Below are positions 27,624 to 36,277 of a DNA stretch of 64,000 nucleotides, in pieces. A model generated the notes under the pieces. The model worked only from the letters and a program-made list of their open reading frames with translations. It did not search any database and was not told the origin of the DNA. The DNA comes from CAVSUZ01 sp963791885 (GTDB lineage: Bacteria > Pseudomonadota > Alphaproteobacteria > Acetobacterales > Acetobacteraceae): NCBI GenBank assembly GCA_963791885.1, contig CAWBUL010000004.1:372001-436000 (forward strand), written 5' to 3'. Made by a program: the position numbers and the translations under genes. Positions within the stretch are counted from its first letter, which is position 1. Each line of letters starts with the position of its first letter.

Positions 27624-28604
27624 TCAGGCCGCAAATTCGACGTAGCCGAGATATGTTGCGAGGTTGTGCTGTAAGTAATCTATCCGCACCGTCGAGTTCC
27701 CACCCCCTCGGCAGAATGCGCCGTCCGGCAATCGGTCCCTCAGCTGAAGCAGCAGATTAGTTCGTATCGCGTCCTGGGCTCGCGAGAAGGAGACAAGGTC
27801 GGCGCGGCCCGCGCAACGAAGGATCCGCAGATAGGCAAGAAGAGCCTCGGTGCGGCACGCTATCGGCGTGCAGCGCCCCGATTGCCGGTATTGAGAGTAG
27901 GTCATGATATTGTCCGCCAGCTTGTCCGCGTAAGCCAACGTTGCGGGAGCCGGAGCAATGGCGTAGGCGATTTCCGTGGCGTACATCATCCAGTGACTTT
28001 GTTGCGCTATGCCGTACTCGCGCGATGCGAGGTTGTGGAACAATTCCTCGGTAGTCCTCAGCTTCGCAAGATCGGGGCGCCCGTTCAGAGCCGTCAGCAG
28101 CGCGAACAAAGCCTCGCCGGTATAGTACTCGCTTCTGAAGTCCTCGATAGCACCGGTTCGCATGTCTCGTTCATGGACGAAATCGCCGTCCGGGGTGATC
28201 TGGGAAAGCATGTGATCGCAAAGCTTTTCGACGAGTTCTGCACTGCCTGTGAAGTGCGGCTGTCCAGGAATACTCACTTCTTCGGGAAACGACAGTAGAG
28301 CAAGAACGGCCAGCGCGTTCCCGCCAAGTTTGGCCTTGCCCGATTCCGCTATGCAAAGGCCGGCTTGCGGGCTGGTACAAAGATGCGTGCGAAACAACCA
28401 GGACAGCGCCTGCTTCCGAACGTCTGGAAACAGTTCGCCAGCGGCCAGTGCCGAAGCGGCTTGGTTCAAAGCCCAAATGCACCCGGCGTGACGCAGGACG
28501 TTGTATTTGCTCTCTTCCGCTTTGCCAGGCTGGGCGGGGTCATAGCGGTACAGGAATTTGCCGCTCGGACGAATCAACTCGGCCAAACGGATTGCCGTCG
28601 CCAA
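27624..28604 (-). CDS. Predicted alpha/alpha-toroid protein of the radical SAM locus
   Basis: 326 residues from a TTG at 28604; the frame is open back to a TAG near 28697 but has no ATG or GTG, so the true start is uncertain. The sequence is helical with repeated hairpin-like units: GKFLYRYDPAQPGKAEESKY, NVLRHAGCIWALNQAASAL, EALFALLTALNGRPDLAKL, YADKLADNIMTYSQYR. This pattern resembles six-hairpin glycosidase-like or cyclase-like toroids, but I cannot assign a family. It follows the radical SAM gene and is likely part of the same operon, as a tailoring or recognition protein. Confidence 0.6.
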   Translation of the reverse strand: MATAIRLAELIRPSGKFLYRYDPAQPGKAEESKYNVLRHAGCIWALNQAASALAAGELFPDVRKQALSWLFRTHLCTSPQAGLCIAESGKAKLGGNALAVLALLSFPEEVSIPGQPHFTGSAELVEKLCDHMLSQITPDGDFVHERDMRTGAIEDFRSEYYTGEALFALLTALNGRPDLAKLRTTEELFHNLASREYGIAQQSHWMMYATEIAYAIAPAPATLAYADKLADNIMTYSQYRQSGRCTPIACRTEALLAYLRILRCAGRADLVSFSRAQDAIRTNLLLQLRDRLPDGAFCRGGGNSTVRIDYLQHNLATYLGYVEFAA

Positions 28605-28706
28605 TGCGATCCGGGCCAGGATGTTCGCGGTCTCGACGCTTATGACGAATCTCCGATCGTCGGTTTCACCATTCGCGAGAAGCAGGAGGGCGCACTATGT
28701 GACGAT

Positions 28707-29720
28707 CTAACCGGCAACTTCCGGTCGCTTGGCGTTGAACCGGAGCAGATCCATCGCCTGCTGATAGGTCTGCCCGGCGACCAGCTGCAAGTGAAGCTTC
28801 GGTTCGGCAAGGACCGTATTTGCCGCCGCGACGGTGCTCGGACAGTTCAGCAAGTCGATACACAGTTCGCAGATGCCATTGTACGCCGTGCGGCGAGATC
28901 CGCTCAGTGGGTCTATGCCACGCGCCCGCAGCTGTCGCACGAGCTCCATGGGCCCGTGATTGTTCATGATCATCGTGTACGGATTTGCCCGGCCGCGGCG
29001 TAGTATGCTCGACAGAGGCTCCTCGCGCCAATTGCCAAGATTGAGTGGATTCTCTCGGGCGAACTCGATTCCCGGTCCACAGCAAGCCTGAACGAGACCG
29101 TCGGGCAGTACCAGCGGTGAGCGGACCGTATCGCATGCGTGGTCGGGTAGTTCGGGAGTGGAATTGAAGGAGTCGAGCGGAAGCGTTCGTGCACGGCCGA
29201 GCCGCAGAACCCTGACGGCCTGGAAATTCACGCCGGAATCCTTGTGCTGCCGGATGAAGTCCAGGGCGAAGTCGTCCCCACGCGCGTAGCACATCCGGAC
29301 CACGTGCAGGAAACCATAGCTGGCACTCATCGTCGCGATCCGCAGCGCGTTTTCCGGCCCGGCGAACTCGAGATGGTAACGATCGAGACTGACGCAGATG
29401 CCGACAAGACCGGCTGCCGCCAGTTTCTCGAGCATGGTCGCGGCATGTTTTTCGTCCCGCGCCCAGTAGCCGTTGGTCACGATGGTCGGGATAAGACCCA
29501 GCGCCCGAGCTTGGCGGATGCCACGCAGCAACATGTCGATCTTGAGCGTGGCTTCGCCGCCGGTGAAGCAGATATTGGCGGTGCTGCCCGGAATCCCGTC
29601 GATCAACTGTTCCGCTTCGGCGTCCGTCAGCGCCGAGCGCACATGCGGACCGGACTCAGTGATGCAATGCGCGCACTCGAAGTTGCATTGCATCGTCAGA
29701 GCCAGCCCCACGGTGCGCAA
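28707..29720 (-). CDS. Radical SAM protein with C-terminal cysteine-rich (SPASM-like) region
   Basis: 337 residues from a TTG at 29720. The radical SAM cluster motif is C12-x3-C16-x2-C19 in MQCNFECAHCITESG, with the SAM-binding segment CFTGGEATLKID and CVSLDRYHLEF. Further Cys residues at 196, 213, 214, 284, 287 and 293 (QACCGPG, GICELCIDLLNC) could hold auxiliary iron-sulfur clusters, as in SPASM or twitch enzymes that modify peptides. It lies downstream of a PqqD-like gene and a small acidic protein gene, which is the usual arrangement for radical SAM RiPP enzymes. Confidence 0.82.
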   Translation of the reverse strand: MRTVGLALTMQCNFECAHCITESGPHVRSALTDAEAEQLIDGIPGSTANICFTGGEATLKIDMLLRGIRQARALGLIPTIVTNGYWARDEKHAATMLEKLAAAGLVGICVSLDRYHLEFAGPENALRIATMSASYGFLHVVRMCYARGDDFALDFIRQHKDSGVNFQAVRVLRLGRARTLPLDSFNSTPELPDHACDTVRSPLVLPDGLVQACCGPGIEFARENPLNLGNWREEPLSSILRRGRANPYTMIMNNHGPMELVRQLRARGIDPLSGSRRTAYNGICELCIDLLNCPSTVAAANTVLAEPKLHLQLVAGQTYQQAMDLLRFNAKRPEVAG

Positions 29721-29848
29721 CCTGATGACCGGCTGGGTCTCCGTGGCTGATTGGGGGAGCGAAGAGCCCCATCGCCTTCCATGGGCAACGTTGTGTTCTG
29801 GGTCATGACGCCGCCAACCTTGTACCCGAACCGGAGCCTGCCGCGTTG

Positions 29849-30157
29849 CTACGCCTTGCGACGACTGCTTCGCATCCTGACAGTCACGGCGTCGGGGAGC
29901 TGCACATTTTCCGGCAGGACGAACCTTGCCTCAAACGAAGCGAGCTCGCTCGCGAACTCCGAACTGCTGCAAACCATCTCGGTGCAGGTGATGGTCTCTG
30001 TCACGCCGGGATCGGGATCGACGATGACGGTGATGGGACCGCCGTCATCGTCATCGTCATCATCATCCTCGAAAACAACGCCACGCCGAATTGTGAATTC
30101 TGCGCCGACCAGTTCCATTTCCGAGAATACCGCCTCGACTTTGGGTGGTGTCTTCAT
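29849..30157 (-). CDS. Candidate acidic precursor peptide of the radical SAM locus
   Basis: 102 residues starting MKTPPKVEAVFSEMELVG, with GGGAGG 6 nt before the ATG; an ATG at 30175 overlaps the stop of the PqqD-like gene. Residues 31-38 are eight consecutive Asp, encoded by mixed GAT/GAC codons, followed by GGPITVIVDPDPGVTETITC. Two Cys (58 and 63) lie in a Thr/Ser-rich patch, and the end is basic (RMRSSRRKA). It is placed between the PqqD-like chaperone and the radical SAM enzyme. By position, size and composition it is the best candidate for a modified peptide substrate. No homologue is recognised. Confidence 0.55.
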   Translation of the reverse strand: MKTPPKVEAVFSEMELVGAEFTIRRGVVFEDDDDDDDDGGPITVIVDPDPGVTETITCTEMVCSSSEFASELASFEARFVLPENVQLPDAVTVRMRSSRRKA

Positions 30158-30171
30158 GCCCGTCCTCCCAT

Positions 30172-30502
30172 TCATCTTACGTTGTCGCCATGGCCGACAG
30201 CGTACACACGCGTCGCGGTCACCGCCACGAGCCCGTGCGTTTCCAGCAGACGCACAAAGCCGCCAACGTCGGCTGCATCGACAGCGAACGCGCCATCTCC
30301 GCCGGCTTCCAACATGGACCGAAGGGACGCTATCGTTCTCTGATGACAAAGTTCGAGTACCTGCGAAACCGGCCCGGTTCAGCACAACGACCTCACGGCG
30401 TCCCGGATTTGTCACGAAATACCGCCCGTCAACGGCTCGGTAGACAAGGCCAGGCGGCTGCGACAGCCAGCATTCTTTCTCGTCGTCGGACACCGGGGTC
30501 AC
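30172..30502 (-). pseudogene. PqqD-like peptide chaperone (RiPP recognition element), one frame break
   Basis: Reads VTPVSDDEKECWLSQPPGLV from a GTG at 30502 (a GTG at 30493 is possible), then YRAVDGRYFVTNPGRREVVV and LNRAG. The frame breaks at a run of three A (30366-30368 on the plus strand) and continues SQVLELCHQRTIASLRSMLE and DVGGFVRLLETHGLVAVTAT to a TGA at 30172. The order (aromatic strand, LNRxG, helices, GLV strand) is that of PqqD winged-helix domains, which present peptides to radical SAM enzymes. Its stop overlaps an ATG of the peptide gene. One extra base explains the break, so the gene may be intact in the organism. Confidence 0.65.
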
Positions 30503-31188
30503 TCCCGCTTCCAGATCGAACGTGACGGACAGCGTGGCGTGGTAGTCTATCGAATGTCAACTTAAATCGCCTCGCCGCTGCCGTGACGCTCGATGGCGGC
30601 AGTGGTGGCAGCCGGGCGAACGTTACTTGGGTGCGCCCCGAAGATGATCTCGGCGACCGCCGCGGGTGAGGGACGCCGTACAGAAGTCAGCACATCTGTA
30701 ACAAACTACGACTGCTGATTCGTCAGTTCCTTCTTCATGCAGAAATCTGGTGCGAAAGTCGCCGGCCGAATTAGCACATGATGGTCCGATTTATCTGGCG
30801 CCGTGGCTGGCCGTCTCTTTGCGCCGCATCGAGCAGGATCGCTACAAAATCGTGGTTGAAATACCCTCTCATGTAAGAGGCCATTCCCGGAACCAGCGGA
30901 GCGGGGACCGGCCGCACTGGGGTCGTATTCAACAGCAATTCCCCTAGACACCACCTCGCACCCGACGCCCAATCTTCGGTCCATGAGAAATTGTTGCAAA
31001 GAACATAGGTAGGACATAAGGTAACTACACGTTTCAGTGGCAATGTTTTTGCTCGGTATCTCCTAGGAAGTTCGACGATCGAGCTTACTGTTCGGAGCTG
31101 AAGCAACTATCGGACAATGCGGCTGAAACGGCCATCTGCTGCGTTGATGGCGGGCGCCAGTAAGTTACCTTCATAATAGGGGGGAGCG
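30503..31188. other. Divergent intergenic region, no supported gene
   Basis: About 690 bp between the PqqD-like gene and the PEP-CTERM protein gene. Frames of 100-110 codons on the minus strand (around 30706-31106) have no ribosome site or recognisable motif. On the minus strand a TTGACA lies near 30550 upstream of the PqqD-like gene, without a good -10. Confidence 0.4.
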
Positions 31189-32267
31189 ATGATCACGTCA
31201 TACATAGTTCGGGGCCTTTGTGGCATTGGGGCCCTGCTCCTGACGGGCGGCATCGGGCAAGCCGGTTCGAAGGACCTTAGAACCAATTATCGTGTCGTCG
31301 TCGGTCTTGCAGGCGGGTCAGCGTTGGCGGGATCGACGATTCCGGTGGCGTTACGTCCCTTAGCTTCGTCGATGCCACCTCGGACGGACTCCTGACCGCT
31401 GGTGGCGACCCTGCGCGCCCGCCGGATGGTTCAGGCACCGTTGGCGGAACAGGCGGGGGCGGCCTGAAGTATTGGCAGTTTGACAATGTGACATTGAGAA
31501 TCACGCCGTCAGGCGGCGGCGGTACTCGAACCGTTGTTACGACTGTGATCGTCCCACAGAAGCCCGCCAATCAGACCGGAGCCCCGCCTGTTCAGCAGGC
31601 GAAGACCAACTCACTGGGAACCAAAATCGGCAAGAACACCACCGGCATGCAGATCGGTGGTGGCCGGCTCGAAACCGTCGACGGTGGTCCAAGCATTATT
31701 CCTGGACGGGATATAAGATATACCCGTTGGAGCAACCCGAAACCGCCACTGTTCAACATCAACGTCAACATAGACTTGCTGCCCGGGGGATCCACGTTCA
31801 TGCCGGGCGTGAAGTTTAACGGAGTAACGTTGGATCCCGCGATCACAACGCTTGCCCCGTCGCTCATTCCCGCAGCAACGGCCGCCTCCCTTGGCATAAC
31901 GCCTCAGGGAACGGATACGCTGGATTATGCGACGGAAAGCGCTCTGTTTACCGATGGCTTCCTCGATACAATCCCCGATCCCCTCAATCTCCTCACTCTG
32001 TCCTTTGGGTATGCCGACATCACGCTTCCAGCAGTCCAGGGGCCCATCGAGAACTTTCAGGTTGCCGTGCTTATTAATACGGAAACCAACGCGCTGGTGT
32101 TAGGAGCGGACGGGCTCGTCCCGGAAGGATACGGCGGGTGGTTCGACAACGACACAAGCACGTTCAATCTTGAGCGGGTTCCGGAGCCACCCGTGCTCGG
32201 AATCATGGGCGCTGCCCTGATATTGCTCGTCCGCCAGCGCAGGCGGCGATCAGGTCCACGACCATAA
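31189..32267 (+). pseudogene. PEP-CTERM sorting signal protein, one frame break
   Basis: GGGGGAG precedes the ATG at 31189. The N-terminus MITSYIVRGLCGIGALLLTG is a signal peptide. The frame breaks near 31330 and continues DDSGGVTSLSFVDATSDGLL, then a glycine-rich and Pro/Asn-rich extracellular region. The C-terminus is a textbook PEP-CTERM signal: VPEPPVLGIMGAALILLV followed by RQRRRR. Such proteins are cut by an exosortase and released or attached at the cell surface, often with exopolysaccharide. No exosortase is nearby; the associated acyltransferase is at 19.2 kb. Confidence 0.72.
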
Positions 32268-32425
32268 ACATCGCTTCCACCGGACGCGCATAGCCGCGGA
32301 TCACCTCGGGTCTGGCATCGGGAATATGCTTGCATCGGGGTCCGAGTCATCCGCGCGACCGCGCTGCTTCCCTCCAACCTGCCCGCCCCTGGAAAGTCAC
32401 CACCACTAACACTACCTCCACCCCC

Positions 32426-32995
32426 ATGTCCCTCCATATCCCCGCCAACGAACTCGCCTACCAGCTCCCCGCCGACGCCATGTACCACATGGTCCGCACC
32501 CTCAGCATCGGCCTCCCACCCCTCCCGGACGACACCCCCGAAACCCGCACCCTCCGCGATCACGCCATCATCGCCCGCATCTCGGCCCTTCGTCCCACCG
32601 ACACCCCCCAGGCCGAATATGCCGCGCAGTTCGTCGCCGCCTCCGAATATTGGAAGCACTGCCAGCGCCTGTCCCAACTCTACGAGGCCACAGACCCCAG
32701 GGTCGCCGCCCAATGCCGCAACCAGGCCGCCGCCATGATGCGCCAGGCCGAGCGCGCCGAGCGTGCGCTCCAGCGTCTCCAGGCCGCCAGCACCAAGCTC
32801 TACGCCGACCCCCAGGCCACCGACGCCGCCGAGCGCACCGAGCATCTGACCATCGCCACCCTCGCCGACGTCCTGGCCCACATGCCGACACCCGATCCCG
32901 CCGCCAACATCGCCATCGCGCCGCCCGCTTCCCCTCCAGCGCGAACCCCAATCCGTCTCAAAAACAACCGAACAGCCTCGAAAACACAAAAATGA
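32426..32995 (+). CDS. Hypothetical helical protein
   Basis: 189 residues from the ATG at 32426 (MSLHIPANELAYQLPADAMY). It is Ala- and Arg-rich and mostly helical (QCRNQAAAMMRQAERAERAL and QRLQAASTKLY suggest a coiled coil), with a Pro-rich then basic tail. I recognise no enzymatic motif. The DNA is C-rich with many CCC codons, slightly unlike its neighbours. The small gene at 33054 follows on the same strand. Confidence 0.55.
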   Translation: MSLHIPANELAYQLPADAMYHMVRTLSIGLPPLPDDTPETRTLRDHAIIARISALRPTDTPQAEYAAQFVAASEYWKHCQRLSQLYEATDPRVAAQCRNQAAAMMRQAERAERALQRLQAASTKLYADPQATDAAERTEHLTIATLADVLAHMPTPDPAANIAIAPPASPPARTPIRLKNNRTASKTQK

Positions 32996-33053
32996 GACGG
33001 CTGCGAGACAGACCGAGCCCCGACAAAGCGAACCGAGACAAACCCAGCCCCCC

Positions 33054-33194
33054 ATGACCCGCGCCAAGGCCGCCATCATCGACCAGTTCCTCTTCGGCCG
33101 CCGCGAGCCCGACCCCAACCGCCGCTACCCGGGCGAATCCGGCGCCCAGCTTCTCATGCGGCGCCACGAGAATTCCGATCCGTCACAGTCCTAA
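33054..33194 (+). CDS. Small hypothetical protein (46 residues)
   Basis: Reads MTRAKAAIIDQFLFGRREPD and ends LMRRHENSDPSQS. A sequence resembling its last codons reappears at about 35316-35347 (RRPPSSDPPQS then stop), which suggests a duplicated or decayed copy. No ribosome site is obvious and the function is unknown. Confidence 0.5.
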   Translation: MTRAKAAIIDQFLFGRREPDPNRRYPGESGAQLLMRRHENSDPSQS

Positions 33195-33198
33195 CGCG
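33173..33198. repeat. Direct repeat flanking the TolB/TPR pair, left copy
   Basis: 26 bp matching 35328-35353 at 24 positions, in the same orientation. The left copy includes the stop codon of the 46-residue gene. Confidence 0.7.
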
Positions 33199-33224
33199 CG
33201 CCCCGCCCGCGGGGCCCGGAACGA

Positions 33225-34757
33225 CTACGCCCCGGCAAGCACCAGCTGAAGCCCCGACTGCACCACTTTGCAGACCTCAGGAACCAACGCGAGCAGCCGG
33301 CTTGCCGGGGGTGTGATTTCCGATGAAATCGAGCGCAGACGGCTCAATGCCTCACGTGCCTCGGCCAGCCGTCCTAAGTGCGCGTAACAGGCTATCAGCG
33401 CCTGGTACACGATCGGGCTCGGATCCTCTTCGATCAGCACCAATATGACGGAAAGAGCCTCGTCGAAGCGGTGGCACGTCATATGAGCGGCGGCGATCGT
33501 GTTCAGCCCCCAACCCACCCGCGTGCGCGGACTAAGCCGCAATGAGGTTTTGATATGCTCGATCGCGATATCGGGTTGACCGGCCCACAGCCGCAGGCAG
33601 CCGCTGGCATGCCATCCGCGTGCGAAACTCGGGTTCAACGACAGCGCGCGATCGACCAGGACAATCATGGCCTGGAGGTTCGCGCCGAAATAGCCGAGCG
33701 CGAAAGCAGCATTCACGAGAATTGTGGGGTCATCGTTTGCCACGGTGAGCGCACGCCGTCCGCGCTCCAAACCCTTGCGGCAGTTGGTGTCCTGATCCCC
33801 GCCCCAGCCCATAAGGTCGCAATTCATGTGAAAGGCCGCGGCCAAGGCAAGGGCCGGTCCAAAATCAGGATCGCGTTCCAGCACCTCGTCGAAGATCTTT
33901 TCGATCTCAGCGATCCGGCGTGCCGGGGACAGCATCATCGCATGTGCGCGCAGATAAAGGTCGTAGGCGGCCAGATCCGTTGTGGGGCGACGCGAACTGC
34001 GCTGCACCTCGGCAATCTGCAAGGCCGGCTCGATGACTCCAGCCACCGATGCCGCCACATTGTCCTGTAAGTCGAACACCTCTTCGAGCGATCCATCGAA
34101 GCGGTCCGCCCACAAATTCACACCGGTCTCAACCTCGATCAATTGCGCGCTGATGCGGACCCGATTGCCGCTCTTCCTGACCGAACCTTCAAGCACATAG
34201 GCCACGCCCAGTTCGCGGCCGATCTGCCTTACGTCGATCGCCTGACCTTTGTAGGTGAAGCTGGAATTCCGGGACACCACATGCAGCCAACGGACACGCG
34301 AGAGCGCGGTGGTAATTTCATCGACCATGCCATCGGCGAAATACTCCTGGGTCGGGTCGCCGGACATGTTCTGGAACGGCAGGACCGCAATCGATGGTTT
34401 CGTGTCGCCGGGACCGCCGCGATGCTGAGCCGCAATCTCCGCCAGTTTCGCCGGCACCTTTTCACGCGGCACCCCCTGCTCGCCGACCGTCCGGAAGAAG
34501 CCAACGACGGCCTCCACGGTAAAACCGAGCTGAGTCGCCAAATCGGCTGCCCGCGCCTCCGCTTTGGCGAGCGCTTCAGTGCTAACCCCGATCTGGCTTG
34601 AGAATACCTCGGTCAGTCGGATGAGCTCAGCCGGCGACGCCCCGATATGGATATCGCGACCGGCGCTGACGTCACCGATCTGGGTCGTCGTACTGCCGCC
34701 GCCCGGGCTTTCGGTCATTTGCGCGAGAGGCGTATTGCCCGCCTCGCCCTCGCTCAT
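33225..34757 (-). CDS. TolB-like/TPR protein with atypical N-terminus
   Basis: 510 residues. Residues 20-40 read GGGSTTTQIGDVSAGRDIHI, a short Gly/Asp repeat. Residues 115-245 match the TolB-like module found in bacterial adenylate-cyclase-like proteins: PSIAVLPFQNMSGDPTQEYF, SSFTYKGQAIDVRQIGRELG, YVLEGSVRKSGNRVRISAQL, WADRFDGSLEEVFDLQD. The remainder is TPR repeats (LNPSFARGWHASGCLRLWAG). The usual N-terminal cyclase or HTH domain is replaced by about 115 other residues. Its ATG overlaps the stop of the preceding gene, so the two act together. The role is unknown, probably signalling or scaffolding. Confidence 0.75.
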   Translation of the reverse strand: MSEGEAGNTPLAQMTESPGGGSTTTQIGDVSAGRDIHIGASPAELIRLTEVFSSQIGVSTEALAKAEARAADLATQLGFTVEAVVGFFRTVGEQGVPREKVPAKLAEIAAQHRGGPGDTKPSIAVLPFQNMSGDPTQEYFADGMVDEITTALSRVRWLHVVSRNSSFTYKGQAIDVRQIGRELGVAYVLEGSVRKSGNRVRISAQLIEVETGVNLWADRFDGSLEEVFDLQDNVAASVAGVIEPALQIAEVQRSSRRPTTDLAAYDLYLRAHAMMLSPARRIAEIEKIFDEVLERDPDFGPALALAAAFHMNCDLMGWGGDQDTNCRKGLERGRRALTVANDDPTILVNAAFALGYFGANLQAMIVLVDRALSLNPSFARGWHASGCLRLWAGQPDIAIEHIKTSLRLSPRTRVGWGLNTIAAAHMTCHRFDEALSVILVLIEEDPSPIVYQALIACYAHLGRLAEAREALSRLRSISSEITPPASRLLALVPEVCKVVQSGLQLVLAGA

Positions 34758-35209
34758 CCTTTTTTTGGCGCGCCTGCTCCCGCCGTCAGGTTGGTCAGCG
34801 TCGCGTCCCCTGTCTCGGCCCGCACGTCGCCCAGCTTAATCCGGCCGCTGGCGACGAGGTCTTTCACCAAGACATTCACCTTGGCGGTGATGTTACCCAC
34901 CTCGATATCCGCGCCGCCCGTTGCGGCAGCGCTGGCGAGGGCCGCGTGAACCGCCTCGGCTTGCTGCGCAAGTTCGGGATCGGCGCCGAGACCGGCCTTT
35001 GTGAGCAACTCCGCGAGCGCCGCCTGCGCCGCCTCGGATTGTGGCTCGTCCTCCACGCTTTGCACGGCACCCCCTTTACCGAGCTTGCGAACGATCACGG
35101 CGCGCAAAGCGTCATAAGCGTCGGTCACGGCCCGACCACCTACGTCCCCGGCTTTGGCCAGCGCGCCAGCCGCCAAGGCCCCAACGATGCTGGCAAGAAA
35201 CTCAATCAT
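34754..35209 (-). CDS. Partner protein of the TolB/TPR protein, unknown function
   Basis: 151 residues from the ATG at 35209 (MIEFLASIVGALAAGALAKA), starting with a hydrophobic helix that may insert in the membrane. The central part is helical and Ala-rich. The C-terminal 60 residues are short beta repeats: ADIEVGNITAKVNVLVKDLV, GRIKLGDVRAETGDATL. These resemble the GDVSAGRDIHIG segment of the downstream partner. Translational coupling (ATGA) suggests a stoichiometric pair. No family assignment could be made. Confidence 0.6.
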   Translation of the reverse strand: MIEFLASIVGALAAGALAKAGDVGGRAVTDAYDALRAVIVRKLGKGGAVQSVEDEPQSEAAQAALAELLTKAGLGADPELAQQAEAVHAALASAAATGGADIEVGNITAKVNVLVKDLVASGRIKLGDVRAETGDATLTNLTAGAGAPKKG

Positions 35210-35327
35210 CGGCACACCTATCCCACCGGGTAGCCCAACCATTACTCAACTGAAGAGAGCAAGCTATCCCTCCGGAGATGCGCACTGTCCAGGCGGCTTC
35301 TCGTGACTCCAGCCGGCGCCCGCCGAG

Positions 35328-35353
35328 TTCCGATCCGCCGCAGTCCTAACGCG
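35328..35353. repeat. Direct repeat flanking the TolB/TPR pair, right copy
   Basis: Right copy of the 26-bp repeat. Read in the plus-strand frame it encodes SSDPPQS and a stop, paralleling the end of the 46-residue gene. It also covers the stop codon of the HlyD-family gene on the other strand. Confidence 0.65.
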
Positions 35354-36277
35354 TACCCTGACCAGGTTCCAGGACGACGACGGTCGCCGTGCGGCCGCTG
35401 ACCAGATGCACGTCGGGCGGCACGTGATCCAGTGCGATCCGCACCGGCACTCGTTGCGCCAATCGCACCCAACTGAAGGTGGGATTCACGTTGGCGAGCA
35501 GATCGGCGCTGCCCTGTCGCTCCCGGTCCGCGATCCCGCCCGCGATACTCTGGACATGCCCCTCGATCACGGCATCCTCGCCAACCAGGTAGACGCGGGC
35601 GGGATCGCCGACCCTGATGCGCGGCAATTTGGTCTCCTCGAAATACCCGTCCACATAGAAACTATCGCTGTCGATCAGCGCAAACAGCGGTTTCCCGGCG
35701 TCAACGTAATCGCCCGGCCGCATGTCGAAATTGGTGACGAAGCCGTTGACCGACGCACGCACCTCGGACCGCGCCAGGTTCAGCGCGGCTGTGTCGCGGG
35801 CGGCGAGCGCCTGCTGGTAAGCGGCTTCATTCTCTGCCGCGACGCTGCCGCGCTGTTGTTGCTGCTCCTCCGACACGGACAGCGAATTCAGCCGGTTGAA
35901 GCGGCTCGAACTTCACGTTCGGCCTCCTGCGAAGCGGCCAGCTTGCTATCGACATTGGCTTGCGCATCCCGAAGCGCGAGCTGGAAACGGGCCGGGTCGA
36001 TGCGGAATAGCACCTGGTCCTTCTTTACGGCTTCGTTGTCATGCACCAGGACTTCGCTGACCAAGCCGGATACGTCGGCGGCGACCTGCACGACGTCAGC
36101 CCGCACGCGCCCGTCGCGCGTCCAGGGCGCCTCGAGATAATAGATCCAGAGCTGCCAGCCGATGACCGCTGCTACGGCGACCAGTATGCCCGTGACGGCC
36201 ATGCGCCCGAGCAGCGAACCGGCTCTGCGGGCGGCGCTCGCCGGGGCGCCCGGGCGGCTGTGAGCAAGGAACCTCAT
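35346..36277 (-). pseudogene. HlyD-family membrane fusion protein (AaeA/EmrA-like), one frame break
   Basis: Starts MRFLAHSRPGAPASAARRAG, with one membrane anchor (VTGILVAVAAVIGWQLWIYY), then TRDGRVRADVVQVAADVSGL and VHDNEAVKKDQVLFRIDPAR, typical of the lipoyl/barrel-sandwich region. A stop ends this frame at 35888. The next frame joins near 35917 as SRFNRLNSLSVSEEQQQQRG and carries the second half, VRASVNGFVTNFDMRPGDYV and YFEETKLPRIRVGDPARVYL. One base restores a normal protein. It links inner-membrane pump and outer membrane in an aromatic acid efflux system with the two genes upstream. Confidence 0.8.

Noticed and set aside
30706..31106. Two overlapping minus-strand frames of about 100-110 codons in the divergent intergenic region
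   Set aside because: No ribosome site and no recognisable motif. An extra precursor peptide cannot be excluded but is not supported.
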